This document shows positions 1 to 5,706 of a stretch of 8,100 bases of DNA, in pieces. Origin of the DNA: Planctomycetota bacterium (GTDB lineage Bacteria > Planctomycetota > Phycisphaerae > UBA1845); the NCBI GenBank assembly GCA_022563055.1, contig JADFOB010000047.1, positions 1-8,100 of the forward strand, given 5' to 3'. The stretch's first letter is position 1, and the number at the start of each line of letters is the position of its first letter. Under the pieces are notes generated by a model. The model saw only the letters and a list, made by a program, of their open reading frames with translations, was not told where the DNA came from and searched no databases. The translations under genes were made by a program, and so were the position numbers.

Positions 1-1
1 G

Positions 2-166
2 AAAGGATACAAGGACATCACTCGCACGCGTCTCTTTAATGCCGCCGAAACCTGGACCCCACCCGTCGTTAGCCATGGCCTTCTCTACGTATGCCAGAAT
101 TCGCGCGACAAAAAAACGGGCACGCCCACGCGGCTACTGTGTTACGATCTCCGCGATGATGGCTAG
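2..166 (+). CDS. C-terminal fragment of a PQQ/beta-propeller-like repeat protein (5' end outside window)
   Basis: An open frame runs from base 2 to a TAG at 164-166 and gives 54 residues. It has no start in the window because the gene begins to the left. The tail contains a TWTPPVVSHGLLYV segment, then a Gly-Thr-Pro-Thr turn and a final RLLCYDLRDDG strand. This pattern (hydrophobic strand, aromatic, short loop, closing strand with Cys-Tyr-Asp-Leu) is typical of the last blade of PQQ-like (BamB/quinoprotein dehydrogenase-like) beta-propellers, which are abundant as secreted proteins in Planctomycetes. No catalytic residues or signal peptide can be seen in so short a piece, so only the fold class is suggested. 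The coding call is supported by the in-frame protein-like composition; the family call is inference. Confidence 0.6.
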   Translation, partial: KGYKDITRTRLFNAAETWTPPVVSHGLLYVCQNSRDKKTGTPTRLLCYDLRDDG

Positions 167-549
167 CGGGTTGTTTCCGTCGCTTACGCGGGGGCGGGCA
201 GGTCGATCAGCCTGGATCGAGGCTGTGCGGCTTGACTACGGACGACGACGGCGGGGGTGGTCCTCGTCGCTTGGTTGTCAAACCAACTGTGCTGGTACGC
301 GGATCGACCCGCCCGCCTGGGAGGGGATTCCATGTCCCAAGCAGATGCCTTCCGCGCGCTCCTTTGTAGGCGAAGGAGTGCAATCGGGTCCGGGCAACTT
401 CCGGCGTACTCTCAAGGCACTGTCACGCATCCCATAACGAGCTTCATCACCGCTTGCTTCGTCCGGTCGTCAGCACCGAGACGAACCACCAAACTCATAA
501 ACACCATCTGCGCGGTGCGCGCCCATGAATTCTCAACAAAAAGTTGGCT
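167..549. other. Intergenic stretch without a convincing gene
   Basis: No frame here gives a protein I recognise on either strand. One plus-strand frame starts with an ATG at 332 behind a good GGGAGGGG ribosome-binding-like sequence, but it runs through the repeat cluster at 550-754 and into the end of trpF, so I do not call it. The stretch holds a distant inverted repeat (193-208 against 302-317). Otherwise I see nothing. Confidence 0.5.
193..317. repeat. Inverted repeat pair, 16-nt arms
   Basis: Arm 193-208 (ggcgggcaggtcgatc) matches the reverse complement of 302-317 at 15 of 16 positions, with about 93 bases between the arms. This is directly visible. The long spacer makes a simple terminator unlikely. 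It could be the borders of a small repeat unit or a folded untranslated region downstream of the PQQ-like gene, which ends at 166. Confidence 0.45.
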
Positions 550-685
550 GCGGGTGCCCCATCCTTCGCCTTGGGCGAAGGGTGGGGGACGGAATCGTGC
601 TGCGGAGGCATCACACACTTCGTGGTTCGTAACTGGGCGATCAGTCCCCCATCCTTCGGGAGTACCCCAAGGATGGGGCACCCGC
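550..685. repeat. Composite hairpin repeat (two inverted copies)
   Basis: Two inverted copies face each other. Bases 550-566 are a perfect 17-nt reverse complement of 669-685, and 583-590 is a perfect 8-nt reverse complement of 644-651. Each copy is also a hairpin by itself. The left copy pairs 557-570 with 574-587 (14 bp, one G-T pair, 3-nt loop). The right copy pairs 647-656 with 669-678 (10 bp, perfect). The core word in both is ccccatcctt. No reading frame explains it. It resembles dispersed intergenic repeats of planctomycete genomes, as I remember them. Whether it is mobile is unknown; no transposase is near. Confidence 0.75.
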
Positions 686-696
686 GCATCACCGAT

Positions 697-754
697 CCGA
701 GCCCCAAGCGCGAGCGCGGGGTCTTGTGACCGGTCGCTTGCGCTCGCGGCTCGG
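697..754. repeat. SPKRERG-type inverted repeat, copy 1
   Basis: Arm 697-716 (ccgagccccaagcgcgagcg) matches the reverse complement of arm 735-754 at 17 of 20 positions. The left arm with its continuation to 722 is nearly the same as 5721-5746 (23 of 26 positions), so this is a dispersed element present twice in the window. Translated on the plus strand the left arm gives SPKRERG, a peptide I associate with spurious planctomycete hypothetical proteins. It follows the composite hairpin repeat directly, so the two families are adjacent. Confidence 0.75.
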
Positions 755-763
755 AAAAGGGAA

Positions 764-779
764 TCCCGGCGCGCCGGGA
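764..779 (-). terminator. Perfect 16-nt palindrome directly after trpF, candidate terminator
   Basis: Bases 764-779 (tcccggcgcgccggga) are a perfect palindrome touching the trpF stop codon at 780-782. Read in the trpF direction the hairpin is followed by TTCCCTTTTCC, a weak T-rich tail. On the other strand a run of six T follows (783-788), but those bases are the reverse complement of the final lysine codons of trpF. A role as trpF terminator is plausible but not proven. Confidence 0.35.
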
Positions 780-1472
780 CTATTTTTTCAACGGATGGCT
801 ACTTGGATGATCCGCCCCGCGAGCGGCTGCTATGAATGCCTTGAGTTTGGCACGGTCCTTCTTTCCCGGAGACGACTCGACGCCGGAGCTGACATCGACG
901 CCGACCGGGGCAACTCTCGCGATGGCCTGCGCGACGTTGTCAGCAGTGAGTCCTCCAGCCAGCAGCAGCGGCGGGCGAGTCGCGTCGCTCGTCTTCTGCA
1001 TCTCGCGTGCGATCGCGTCCCAATCGGCGCGCCGGCCGGTACCGCCGAGTTGGCCCGGTACGCTTGCGTCGAGCAGGATGTAATCGGGCGGTGCGTCTTG
1101 GCAGGATTCCAGAAACGAATGCAGGCGCCCCAGCGAAGCGTCGTCCGAAACGTGCCAAACGACGATGGTCTCAAAACCGGCCTGGGCGATGCTAGCCACG
1201 GCAACGGGCGTCACGTCTCCATACAGTTGCAGTCGAACGCCACCAAACTTGCCCAAGGTCACGAGGAGCGAGTCCGCAACGGTGTCGCGTTCGACGCGGA
1301 CTAACGCGACAGCTTTTTTCGGGTCTTCCAGCGTGGAAAGGATGTCCCCAGCCAAGGTCGGCTCGATGCGACGAGGACCAGCCACCAGGTTAAGTCCGAT
1401 CCAATCGGCCCCGGCACGCAACGCCGCCAGAGCGTCCTGGGCATTGGTGATGCCACAGATTTTGACGATCAT
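780..1472 (-). CDS. trpF: Phosphoribosylanthranilate isomerase
   Basis: TrpF converts N-(5-phosphoribosyl)anthranilate to the carboxyphenylamino-deoxyribulose phosphate by an Amadori rearrangement (EC 5.3.1.24), the third step from chorismate to tryptophan, in the cytoplasm. The 230-residue length is normal for a monofunctional (beta/alpha)8 barrel. Diagnostic motifs are KICGIT at 4-9 with Cys6 as the likely general base, LLDASVPGQLGGTGR at 133-147 with Asp135 as the likely general acid, LAGGL at 171-175 and the phosphate-binding DVSSGVE at 193-199, followed by PGKKD. I chose the ATG at 1472 because the protein then starts MIVKICG as the family does and AGAGGA lies 6 bases upstream; an ATG at 1493 would add seven residues before the barrel. 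No other trp gene is in the window, so it is probably outside a trp operon. It diverges from the lipoprotein gene. Confidence 0.95.
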   Translation of the reverse strand: MIVKICGITNAQDALAALRAGADWIGLNLVAGPRRIEPTLAGDILSTLEDPKKAVALVRVERDTVADSLLVTLGKFGGVRLQLYGDVTPVAVASIAQAGFETIVVWHVSDDASLGRLHSFLESCQDAPPDYILLDASVPGQLGGTGRRADWDAIAREMQKTSDATRPPLLLAGGLTADNVAQAIARVAPVGVDVSSGVESSPGKKDRAKLKAFIAAARGADHPSSHPLKK

Positions 1473-1528
1473 GGCTGATCCTCTCGCCGGCATCTGGGTG
1501 TCCCATAAGCGGCGATTGGCTCTTCTAC

Positions 1529-1556
1529 TTGACCCGGAAGAACCAGAGTTTAGACT
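1529..1556 (+). promoter_or_regulatory. Candidate sigma70-like promoter for the lipoprotein gene
   Basis: TTGACC at 1529-1534 and TAGACT at 1551-1556 are separated by 16 bases and lie about 70 bases before the ATG at 1626. Match to the -35 consensus is 5 of 6 and to the -10 is 4 of 6. It sits in the divergent gap between trpF and the lipoprotein gene. This is a consensus match only. Confidence 0.35.
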
Positions 1557-1625
1557 ACACAGGTATCCCTGTCGAATGGAAGCACTGGAGCGACCGCGCT
1601 GAAACCGAAGGCTTACTGAGGCTTA

Positions 1626-2432
1626 ATGAAAAGAGGGCGTGTGAGGATTCTTCTTACATGGCTGTTTGCTCCGTTGCTCACGGTGCTGGTCGTCGGGTGT
1701 CAAACCGGTGGCCTTGCCGAGAAGTACGGCAAGACGTTCTACCTCGATGGGGCCGGTAATTGGGGCGACGGCGGGACCAGCGTGGCGCATGGCCTGCTGG
1801 CGGCCGGTTATCAGGGCGACGTCGAGGAATACGTCTGGACCACGTCGTTTAATCCGCTGGTCGATCAACTCAACGTCGTCGCGGCGAGGATCCGAAGCGG
1901 CGCTCTTGCCCGGAAGATTTCGTCCTATCGCAAGCGCTTCCCCAACAACAACGTCAACCTCGTGGCGTTATCGGCGGGCACCGGCGTGGCTACGTGGGCT
2001 GTGGAACAGCTCGACCCGTCGAGCAAGATCAATAACCTGATCCTCTTGGGAAGCTCCCTCTCCTACGATTATGACATGACCAAGGCATTGTCCAACATGA
2101 CGGGCAACATCTACGTCTACTGTTCCCCCCACGACAGCGTCCTCGAATCCGTGCGCAAAATCGGGACCATCGACGGCAAGCGCGGCGTGGATTCGATCGG
2201 CTACGTGGGGCTGACGCCTCCCAAGAACCTCGCCGATCGGGTGATCAACACGACCTGGTCGCGTAAGTGGCTCAAATACGGCTGGGCCGGCGCCCATTCC
2301 GACTGCACGAATGCCATTTTCGTTCGCCGTGAACTTGCCAAACACATCGTTCCCGGCCTGGCAGCCCACGAGGAGCGGATCACCCACCGGACCGCCGGGC
2401 CGCGTCGTGTGCGAACAGCGTCCCTCCGATGA
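1626..2432 (+). CDS. Predicted lipoprotein with alpha/beta-hydrolase-like catalytic pattern
   Basis: The 268-residue product starts with a lipoprotein signal: Lys/Arg-rich residues 2-6, a hydrophobic stretch at about 9-23 and a lipobox ending VVGC with Cys25 as the expected lipidated residue. It is therefore probably membrane-anchored outside the cytoplasm. The mature part suggests a serine-hydrolase fold. NLVALSAGTG (111-120) fits a nucleophile elbow with Ser116 (ALSAG, Ala in place of the first Gly of GxSxG). CSPHDSVL (166-173) gives a candidate acid at Asp170 after a strand, and WAGAHSDC (220-227) gives a candidate His224, in the correct order for a catalytic triad. FYLDGAGNWGDGG (38-50) may form the oxyanion region. 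No substrate can be assigned; esterase, lipase-like or thioesterase roles are possible. The Arg-rich tail after about 250 looks unstructured. GAGG four bases before the ATG supports the start. Family fold is inference; signal and motifs are seen. Confidence 0.85.
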   Translation: MKRGRVRILLTWLFAPLLTVLVVGCQTGGLAEKYGKTFYLDGAGNWGDGGTSVAHGLLAAGYQGDVEEYVWTTSFNPLVDQLNVVAARIRSGALARKISSYRKRFPNNNVNLVALSAGTGVATWAVEQLDPSSKINNLILLGSSLSYDYDMTKALSNMTGNIYVYCSPHDSVLESVRKIGTIDGKRGVDSIGYVGLTPPKNLADRVINTTWSRKWLKYGWAGAHSDCTNAIFVRRELAKHIVPGLAAHEERITHRTAGPRRVRTASLR

Positions 2433-2636
2433 ATCCGTATCGCCGGCATGAGCGACCGGCTCGAGCAGTTTCATTCCAGGTGTAGCGGCGTCCAAAACCC
2501 GGAACCCTTGACTACCGCTCCGTCAGCCGTGTATTGATGGGTGTCCCACGCGCGCTCCCTTACGGTCGCGGTACGGATCAAAGAGTTGCCACACCTGCCA
2601 CACCCGTGAGCACTTCCACTACGTGCATCCGCCCGG
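2433..2636. other. Intergenic gap with a partial dispersed repeat
   Basis: About 200 bases separate the lipoprotein gene from the CDF gene. Around 2551-2570 lies gcgctcccttacggtcgcgg, which resembles the GC-rich arms of the SPKRERG-type repeats at 735-754 and 5779-5803, so it may be a degenerate single arm. TTGACT at 2508-2513 could be a -35 element for the CDF gene, but I see no good -10 partner. A 29-codon frame from an ATG at 2448 has no ribosome-binding site and is not called. Confidence 0.4.
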
Positions 2637-3551
2637 GTGGCGTGTTACGCTAGCGCCGTGGACGATCAACTGGCATCCGGACAGCGTGTCGCTGCCATCA
2701 GCCTTGGTGTGAACGGGGGGCTGGGGCTAATCAAGCTAGTGGCTGGTATCGTGGGCAACTCCTACGCTCTTGTCGCCGACGCCGTCGAATCGCTCGGCGA
2801 TCTCTTCAGTTCGTCCATGGTTTGGGGCGGCCTGGTCATCGCGCGCAAGCCTGCTGACGCCAACCATCCTTACGGGCACGGAAAAGCCGAGCCGCTCGCG
2901 GCGCTGGGTGTGGCGCTGATGCTAATCGCCGCCGCCGTCGGAATCGCCATCAAAGCCGTGGACGTGATTCGCACGCCGCACGCGTCTCCCGCGGTCTTCA
3001 CACTTCCGGTCCTGCTCGTTGTGGTCTTCGTCAAAGAATGGATGTTCCGCTACGGATCGCACGTTGGACACCGCATTCGCAGCCTGTCCGTCAGTGCCGA
3101 CGCTTGGCATCACCGGAGCGACGCGCTGACCTCCGCCGTAGCAGCCGTGGGCATCACCGTCGCCCTGATCGGCGGAGAAGCGTACGCAGCCGCCGACGAA
3201 TACGCCGCACTGGTGGCCTGCCTCGTGATCGCCGCTAACGGCGTGAGATTCGCGCGAGTCGCCGTCTCGGAGCTGATGGATACGAGTCCTGGTGCTGCGC
3301 TGGCAGCGTCGATCGAGGAAACCGCTCGGCAGGTCGACGGTGCCCGGTGGATTGAGAAGCTCCAGGTTCGCAAGATGGGTCCGAGCCTCTACGTGGACCT
3401 CCACCTGGAAGTGGACCCGGATTTGACGGTCCTAAACGCACACGCCGTCGCCCACGCCGTCAAGGACAGGATCATGTCCGCAAGGCATGAAGTGGCCGAC
3501 GTACTCGTTCACATCGAGCCCCATGCTCCCCGCGTAACTGACCGAGATTGA
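2637..3551 (+). CDS. Cation diffusion facilitator (CDF) family metal transporter
   Basis: CDF proteins export divalent metals (Zn, Fe, Co, Mn or Cd) across the inner membrane, usually by proton antiport, as dimers. The 304 residues show the usual plan: six membrane segments at roughly 17-39, 43-69, 87-109, 118-136, 160-180 and 186-204, then a cytoplasmic ferredoxin-like C-terminal domain (212-296). Metal-site residues are ADAVESLGD in helix 2 (Glu51 and Asp55, ExxxD) and HHRSD in helix 5 (His158 and Asp162, HxxxD). The conserved HPYGHGK lies at 77-83. The Glu51 is unusual compared with HxxxD (zinc type) or DxxxD (YiiP type), so the metal cannot be named. The GTG start at 2637 has no clear ribosome-binding site; GTG at 2658 is an alternative that removes seven residues. 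The gene ends 17 bases from the stop of the convergent Rieske gene. Confidence 0.92.
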   Translation: MACYASAVDDQLASGQRVAAISLGVNGGLGLIKLVAGIVGNSYALVADAVESLGDLFSSSMVWGGLVIARKPADANHPYGHGKAEPLAALGVALMLIAAAVGIAIKAVDVIRTPHASPAVFTLPVLLVVVFVKEWMFRYGSHVGHRIRSLSVSADAWHHRSDALTSAVAAVGITVALIGGEAYAAADEYAALVACLVIAANGVRFARVAVSELMDTSPGAALAASIEETARQVDGARWIEKLQVRKMGPSLYVDLHLEVDPDLTVLNAHAVAHAVKDRIMSARHEVADVLVHIEPHAPRVTDRD

Positions 3552-3568
3552 GCGTGCCAACCCGTGCG

Positions 3569-3895
3569 CTACGACTTGGGAGTCGCGGGAAGATCGGCCC
3601 AGACGACGCCGTCGCGGACCTCCGCCGGGTAGCGGCGAACGCGCACTCGCTCGGAATGCGTGCAGACGCCCGTGTCCAGATGGAACCGCCAATCGTGCCA
3701 GCGACAGGCGACAATGCCTTCGTGCACCTCGCCGCCGGACAGGTTCCCGCCGGCGTGGGGACAGGCGTTGTCAATCACGAAGATTCGCTCGGGTTCTCTC
3801 AACCGGAAAACAGCCAGATCCCGATCCTCGGTCGACACGAACACGCCGCCATCTTTGATACACCTGCTAAGGGGGATGATCTCAACGAAGGCCAC
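3569..3895 (-). CDS. Rieske [2Fe-2S] ferredoxin-like protein (NirD-type small subunit fold)
   Basis: This 108-residue protein is a single Rieske domain, a small electron carrier or reductase subunit. The cluster ligands are seen as CPH (Cys45, His47) and CRWH (Cys64, His67), spaced as CxH-16-CxxH, inside VIDNACPHAGGNLS and VACRWHDWRFHLDTG. The AVFRL strand and the final YPAEVRDGVVWADL strands fit the family. I set the start at GTG 3895: the product then begins MAFVEIIPL like related ferredoxins, and GGAG lies 5 bases upstream. A longer frame up to 4081 would add 62 residues encoded by the repeat region and is unlikely. No nirB, oxygenase or cytochrome partner is visible, so the electron partner is unknown. 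It follows speD-speE on the same strand after 175 bases and may be transcribed with them. It is a NirD relative by sequence look, but nitrite reduction should not be assumed. Confidence 0.9.
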   Translation of the reverse strand: MAFVEIIPLSRCIKDGGVFVSTEDRDLAVFRLREPERIFVIDNACPHAGGNLSGGEVHEGIVACRWHDWRFHLDTGVCTHSERVRVRRYPAEVRDGVVWADLPATPKS

Positions 3896-3938
3896 CGCTT
3901 CTCCACATGCTGCGATTCGATGGGGCAGGACGTGTGCT

Positions 3939-4063
3939 CCCGATGTACGTCGGGACTCCGTGAGCAGTACCTTCCGTGTGCCACTGCTCTGGAGCAGTGT
4001 TTTTCGTGCACCCGGCACCGTACCGCCCGGTCCCGACGCGTCGGGACTCAAGAGCAGTGGCAC
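3939..4063. repeat. Composite GAGCAGTGG-type inverted repeat between speE and the Rieske gene
   Basis: Arm 3978-3990 (gtgccactgctct) is a perfect reverse complement of 4051-4063. Inside it, 3982-3989 pairs with 3992-3999 in an 8-bp hairpin with a 2-nt loop. Bases 4030-4047 (gtcccgacgcgtcgggac) are a perfect 18-nt palindrome, and the word cgtcgggactc occurs both at about 3950 and at about 4040, each followed by gagcagt. The block therefore contains a direct duplication plus inversion. The unit resembles intergenic planctomycete repeats from memory. It fills almost the whole gap after speE. Confidence 0.75.
3982..4004 (+). terminator. Hairpin followed by five T, terminator-like on the plus strand
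   Basis: An 8-bp stem (3982-3989 with 3992-3999) is followed by TTTTT at 4000-4004. This has the shape of an intrinsic terminator for plus-strand transcripts. The only upstream plus-strand gene is the CDF gene, about 430 bases away beyond the antisense Rieske gene, so it might block read-through into speE antisense RNA. It is part of the repeat block, so the likeness may be accidental. It would not terminate the minus-strand spe transcript in the usual way. Confidence 0.3.
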
Positions 4064-4070
4064 CCCTGGA

Positions 4071-5045
4071 CTACGCCTCAATCTTGGGTTCGATTTTGGG
4101 CTCGCTACTTACGGTACTCTTGCCGAAGAACTTCGGCGGCTCGCTCAGCGTGTAGACGCGCGTCTCCTCGGCGATCGCGCGGCGCAGATGGAGGGGCAAT
4201 TGGAGCATGCCCAGCAGTGTGATGCCGTCGAACATTCGCAAACCGCCGGTCGTCTTGTCGAGAAGCTCGGCATCAATACGCTCGGGCTCGGGGCGCGGCT
4301 CGATAGGCTTGGAGGATCCCAGCGTGAATCCCCACGGCGCGGCATAACTCGGCACGAATGAAACGTACGATGCTACATGGTCGAAGACCTCGCTCATGGT
4401 CCGACAGAGACGGGCGTGCATGCCCATCTCGTGCGGTGAGACCGGCCCCGCCTGGATCACGAACGCGCCCGACGGCGCGAGCGCACCACCGGCCTTCTCA
4501 AAATACTCCTTGGTGAAGAGCTTAAAGGAGGGGCCGTCTTCGATGGGATCGGAAAGATCGGAAACGATCACGTCCCACACGGGTGACGAGTCGTCCAGGA
4601 AATCGAGAGCATCGCCCACGACCAGTTCCAACCGCGGATCGTCGAAGGCGTTCTGGTGCATCTCGGGCAGATGGCGCTTGCAGGCTTCGATCACCTCACC
4701 ATCAATGTCCACCATGGTGACATGTTCCACGGTCTTCCATCTCAGAACTTCCCTGGCGGTCGCACCCTCGCCGCCACCGAGGATCAGCACCCGCCGCGGC
4801 GAACCTTGGAGGAGCATGGCCGGGTGGACGAGCGGCTCGTGGTAGAGGAATTCATCGCCGGTACACGACTGCCATTTCCCATCCAACACGAGCGCTTTGC
4901 CGTACGATCCCGTCTCGACGATGGCCATGTCCTGGAACTTGGTCTTGCGAAACTCGAACACCTTGGTCACGCCGTGCGAGTAGACATCCCACGGCGTGAT
5001 GTATTCGCTGATCCAGAAATCGGCACCGACCTCGCTACCCGCCAT
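4071..5045 (-). CDS. speE: Polyamine aminopropyltransferase (spermidine/thermospermine synthase family)
   Basis: The enzyme transfers the aminopropyl group of decarboxylated S-adenosylmethionine to an amine such as putrescine, agmatine or spermidine, in the cytoplasm. The 324 residues have an N-terminal beta domain with LYHEPLVHPAM (67-77) and a Rossmann methyltransferase-like core: GGGEGATAREVLR (90-102) for nucleotide binding, MVDID (111-115), GDA (144-146) and SDLSDPIEDGP (162-172) with Asp163 as the probable catalytic base. GGGEGxTAREVLR, DLxDPxExGP, QAGP and WG at 238-239 recall plant ACL5 thermospermine synthases, and HQNAFDDPR (130-138) recalls the Thermus aminopropylagmatine synthase. 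The acceptor is therefore uncertain. I chose ATG 5045: GAGGAGGA lies 8 bases upstream in the 16-base gap after speD, whereas a start at 5141 would overlap speD. The tail has a KIEP/KIEA repeat after residue 316 of unknown meaning. Confidence 0.93.
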   Translation of the reverse strand: MAGSEVGADFWISEYITPWDVYSHGVTKVFEFRKTKFQDMAIVETGSYGKALVLDGKWQSCTGDEFLYHEPLVHPAMLLQGSPRRVLILGGGEGATAREVLRWKTVEHVTMVDIDGEVIEACKRHLPEMHQNAFDDPRLELVVGDALDFLDDSSPVWDVIVSDLSDPIEDGPSFKLFTKEYFEKAGGALAPSGAFVIQAGPVSPHEMGMHARLCRTMSEVFDHVASYVSFVPSYAAPWGFTLGSSKPIEPRPEPERIDAELLDKTTGGLRMFDGITLLGMLQLPLHLRRAIAEETRVYTLSEPPKFFGKSTVSSEPKIEPKIEA

Positions 5046-5061
5046 AACCGCTTCCTCCTCG
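5046..5061 (-). promoter_or_regulatory. Strong ribosome-binding site of speE between speD and speE
   Basis: The 16 bases between the speD stop and the speE ATG contain GAGGAGGA, about 8 bases before the start codon. This decides the speE start and shows that the two genes are read from one transcript. Confidence 0.75.
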
Positions 5062-5502
5062 TCAACCACTCCCCAAAGCCGGTTCCTCGATCCCGACGGG
5101 CTCGGGGACGCGCTGAGCCGATCCGACATCTTGGGGCACATGCAGCCCCCGATCCAGCTTCCTTAACGAATACCGCTTGGCCCCAAACGTCCGCGCCAGG
5201 TGCAAGCACGCTTTCTCCGCGCTGGCACGCCGGCCACAAGTAAACACGTCGACGGCGACATAGCCAAACTCGGGCCAAGTATGAATCGCAAGATGGGATT
5301 CTGCAATCAGCCCCAGTGCCGTCACGCCCTGTGGATGAAACTTGTGGGATACCTCATGGAGCAGGGTCGCAAGCCCGACATCAGCCGCCTCTCGCAGCGC
5401 AGCCGTGACGAATCCCACATCATTGAGCGACTCGCTCGGGCAGTCGTACAGTTCGCAGATACAGTGAATACCGAATGCTTCCAACGTTTCCAACTCCGTC
5501 AC
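5062..5502 (-). CDS. speD: S-adenosylmethionine decarboxylase, pyruvoyl-dependent proenzyme (class 1B)
   Basis: SpeD decarboxylates S-adenosylmethionine to make the aminopropyl donor used by SpeE. The 146-residue proenzyme carries the class 1B cleavage motif AESHLAIHTWPEFGY (67-81). Self-cleavage is expected between Glu68 and Ser69, and Ser69 becomes the pyruvoyl cofactor. His74 and Cys89 (in VDVFTCG) match the other catalytic residues of the Thermotoga enzyme with a constant shift of six. After the family core, about residue 119, there is a 27-residue Pro/Glu/Val-rich extension that is longer than usual and of unknown role. The GTG at 5502 has no close ribosome-binding site (GAGGG is 15 bases away). 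TTG at 5484 has GGAG nine bases upstream and gives MEAFGIHCICELYDC, so it is a serious alternative. It is the first gene of the spe block; its stop lies 16 bases before speE. Confidence 0.95.
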   Translation of the reverse strand: MTELETLEAFGIHCICELYDCPSESLNDVGFVTAALREAADVGLATLLHEVSHKFHPQGVTALGLIAESHLAIHTWPEFGYVAVDVFTCGRRASAEKACLHLARTFGAKRYSLRKLDRGLHVPQDVGSAQRVPEPVGIEEPALGSG

Positions 5503-5585
5503 GGCGCCGAAACGGAACCCTCGCCGGTCCGAACCCGAGTGTCGGAACCGTCACGCCGGTGAGTCGCTGCCAATCCGCATCGACA

Positions 5586-5615
5586 ATTCTACCGTGGGGT
5601 CGGTGTGTGCGCCAA
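5586..5615 (-). promoter_or_regulatory. Candidate sigma70-like promoter for speD-speE
   Basis: On the minus strand TTGGCG (5615-5610) and TAGAAT (5591-5586) are separated by 18 bases. The -10 matches 5 of 6 consensus positions and the -35 matches 4. The start of the transcript would lie near 5578, leaving a leader of about 76 bases before the GTG at 5502. Between about 5525 and 5550 the leader has a bulged inverted repeat (cggtccga with tcggaaccg), which might fold but matches no riboswitch I know. Confidence 0.4.
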
Positions 5616-5706
5616 AGCTACACCGTGCCCCGGAGTGTACCGGAAACCCAGCCGGTGCCAAACCGCAAAAACCGGCGGTGGGCTTGGGCGGGGGTGCGTG
5701 AGGTTC

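Noticed and set aside
412..681. Minus-strand frame of 89 residues
   Set aside because: About half is translation of the composite hairpin repeat; no ribosome-binding site or family likeness.
550..754. Possible CRISPR array
   Set aside because: The repeats are inverted, unequal and without regular spacers, and no cas gene is present.
332..835. Plus-strand frame of 167 residues with an ATG at 332 behind GGGAGGGG
   Set aside because: The ribosome-binding-like sequence is good, but the frame passes through two hairpin repeat families, has a Ser/Arg/Pro-rich composition, overlaps the end of trpF on the opposite strand and resembles no protein I know.
1968..2495. Minus-strand frame opposite the lipoprotein gene
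   Set aside because: The plus strand encodes a signal peptide and coherent motifs; this frame has none and is a shadow.
3896..4081. N-terminal extension of the Rieske protein to 4081
   Set aside because: The extra 62 residues are encoded by the palindromic repeat block and overlap the end of speE; GTG 3895 has GGAG five bases upstream and gives the normal family start.
5046..5141. N-terminal extension of SpeE to 5141
   Set aside because: It would overlap speD by about 80 bases and lacks the strong GAGGAGGA found before the ATG at 5045.
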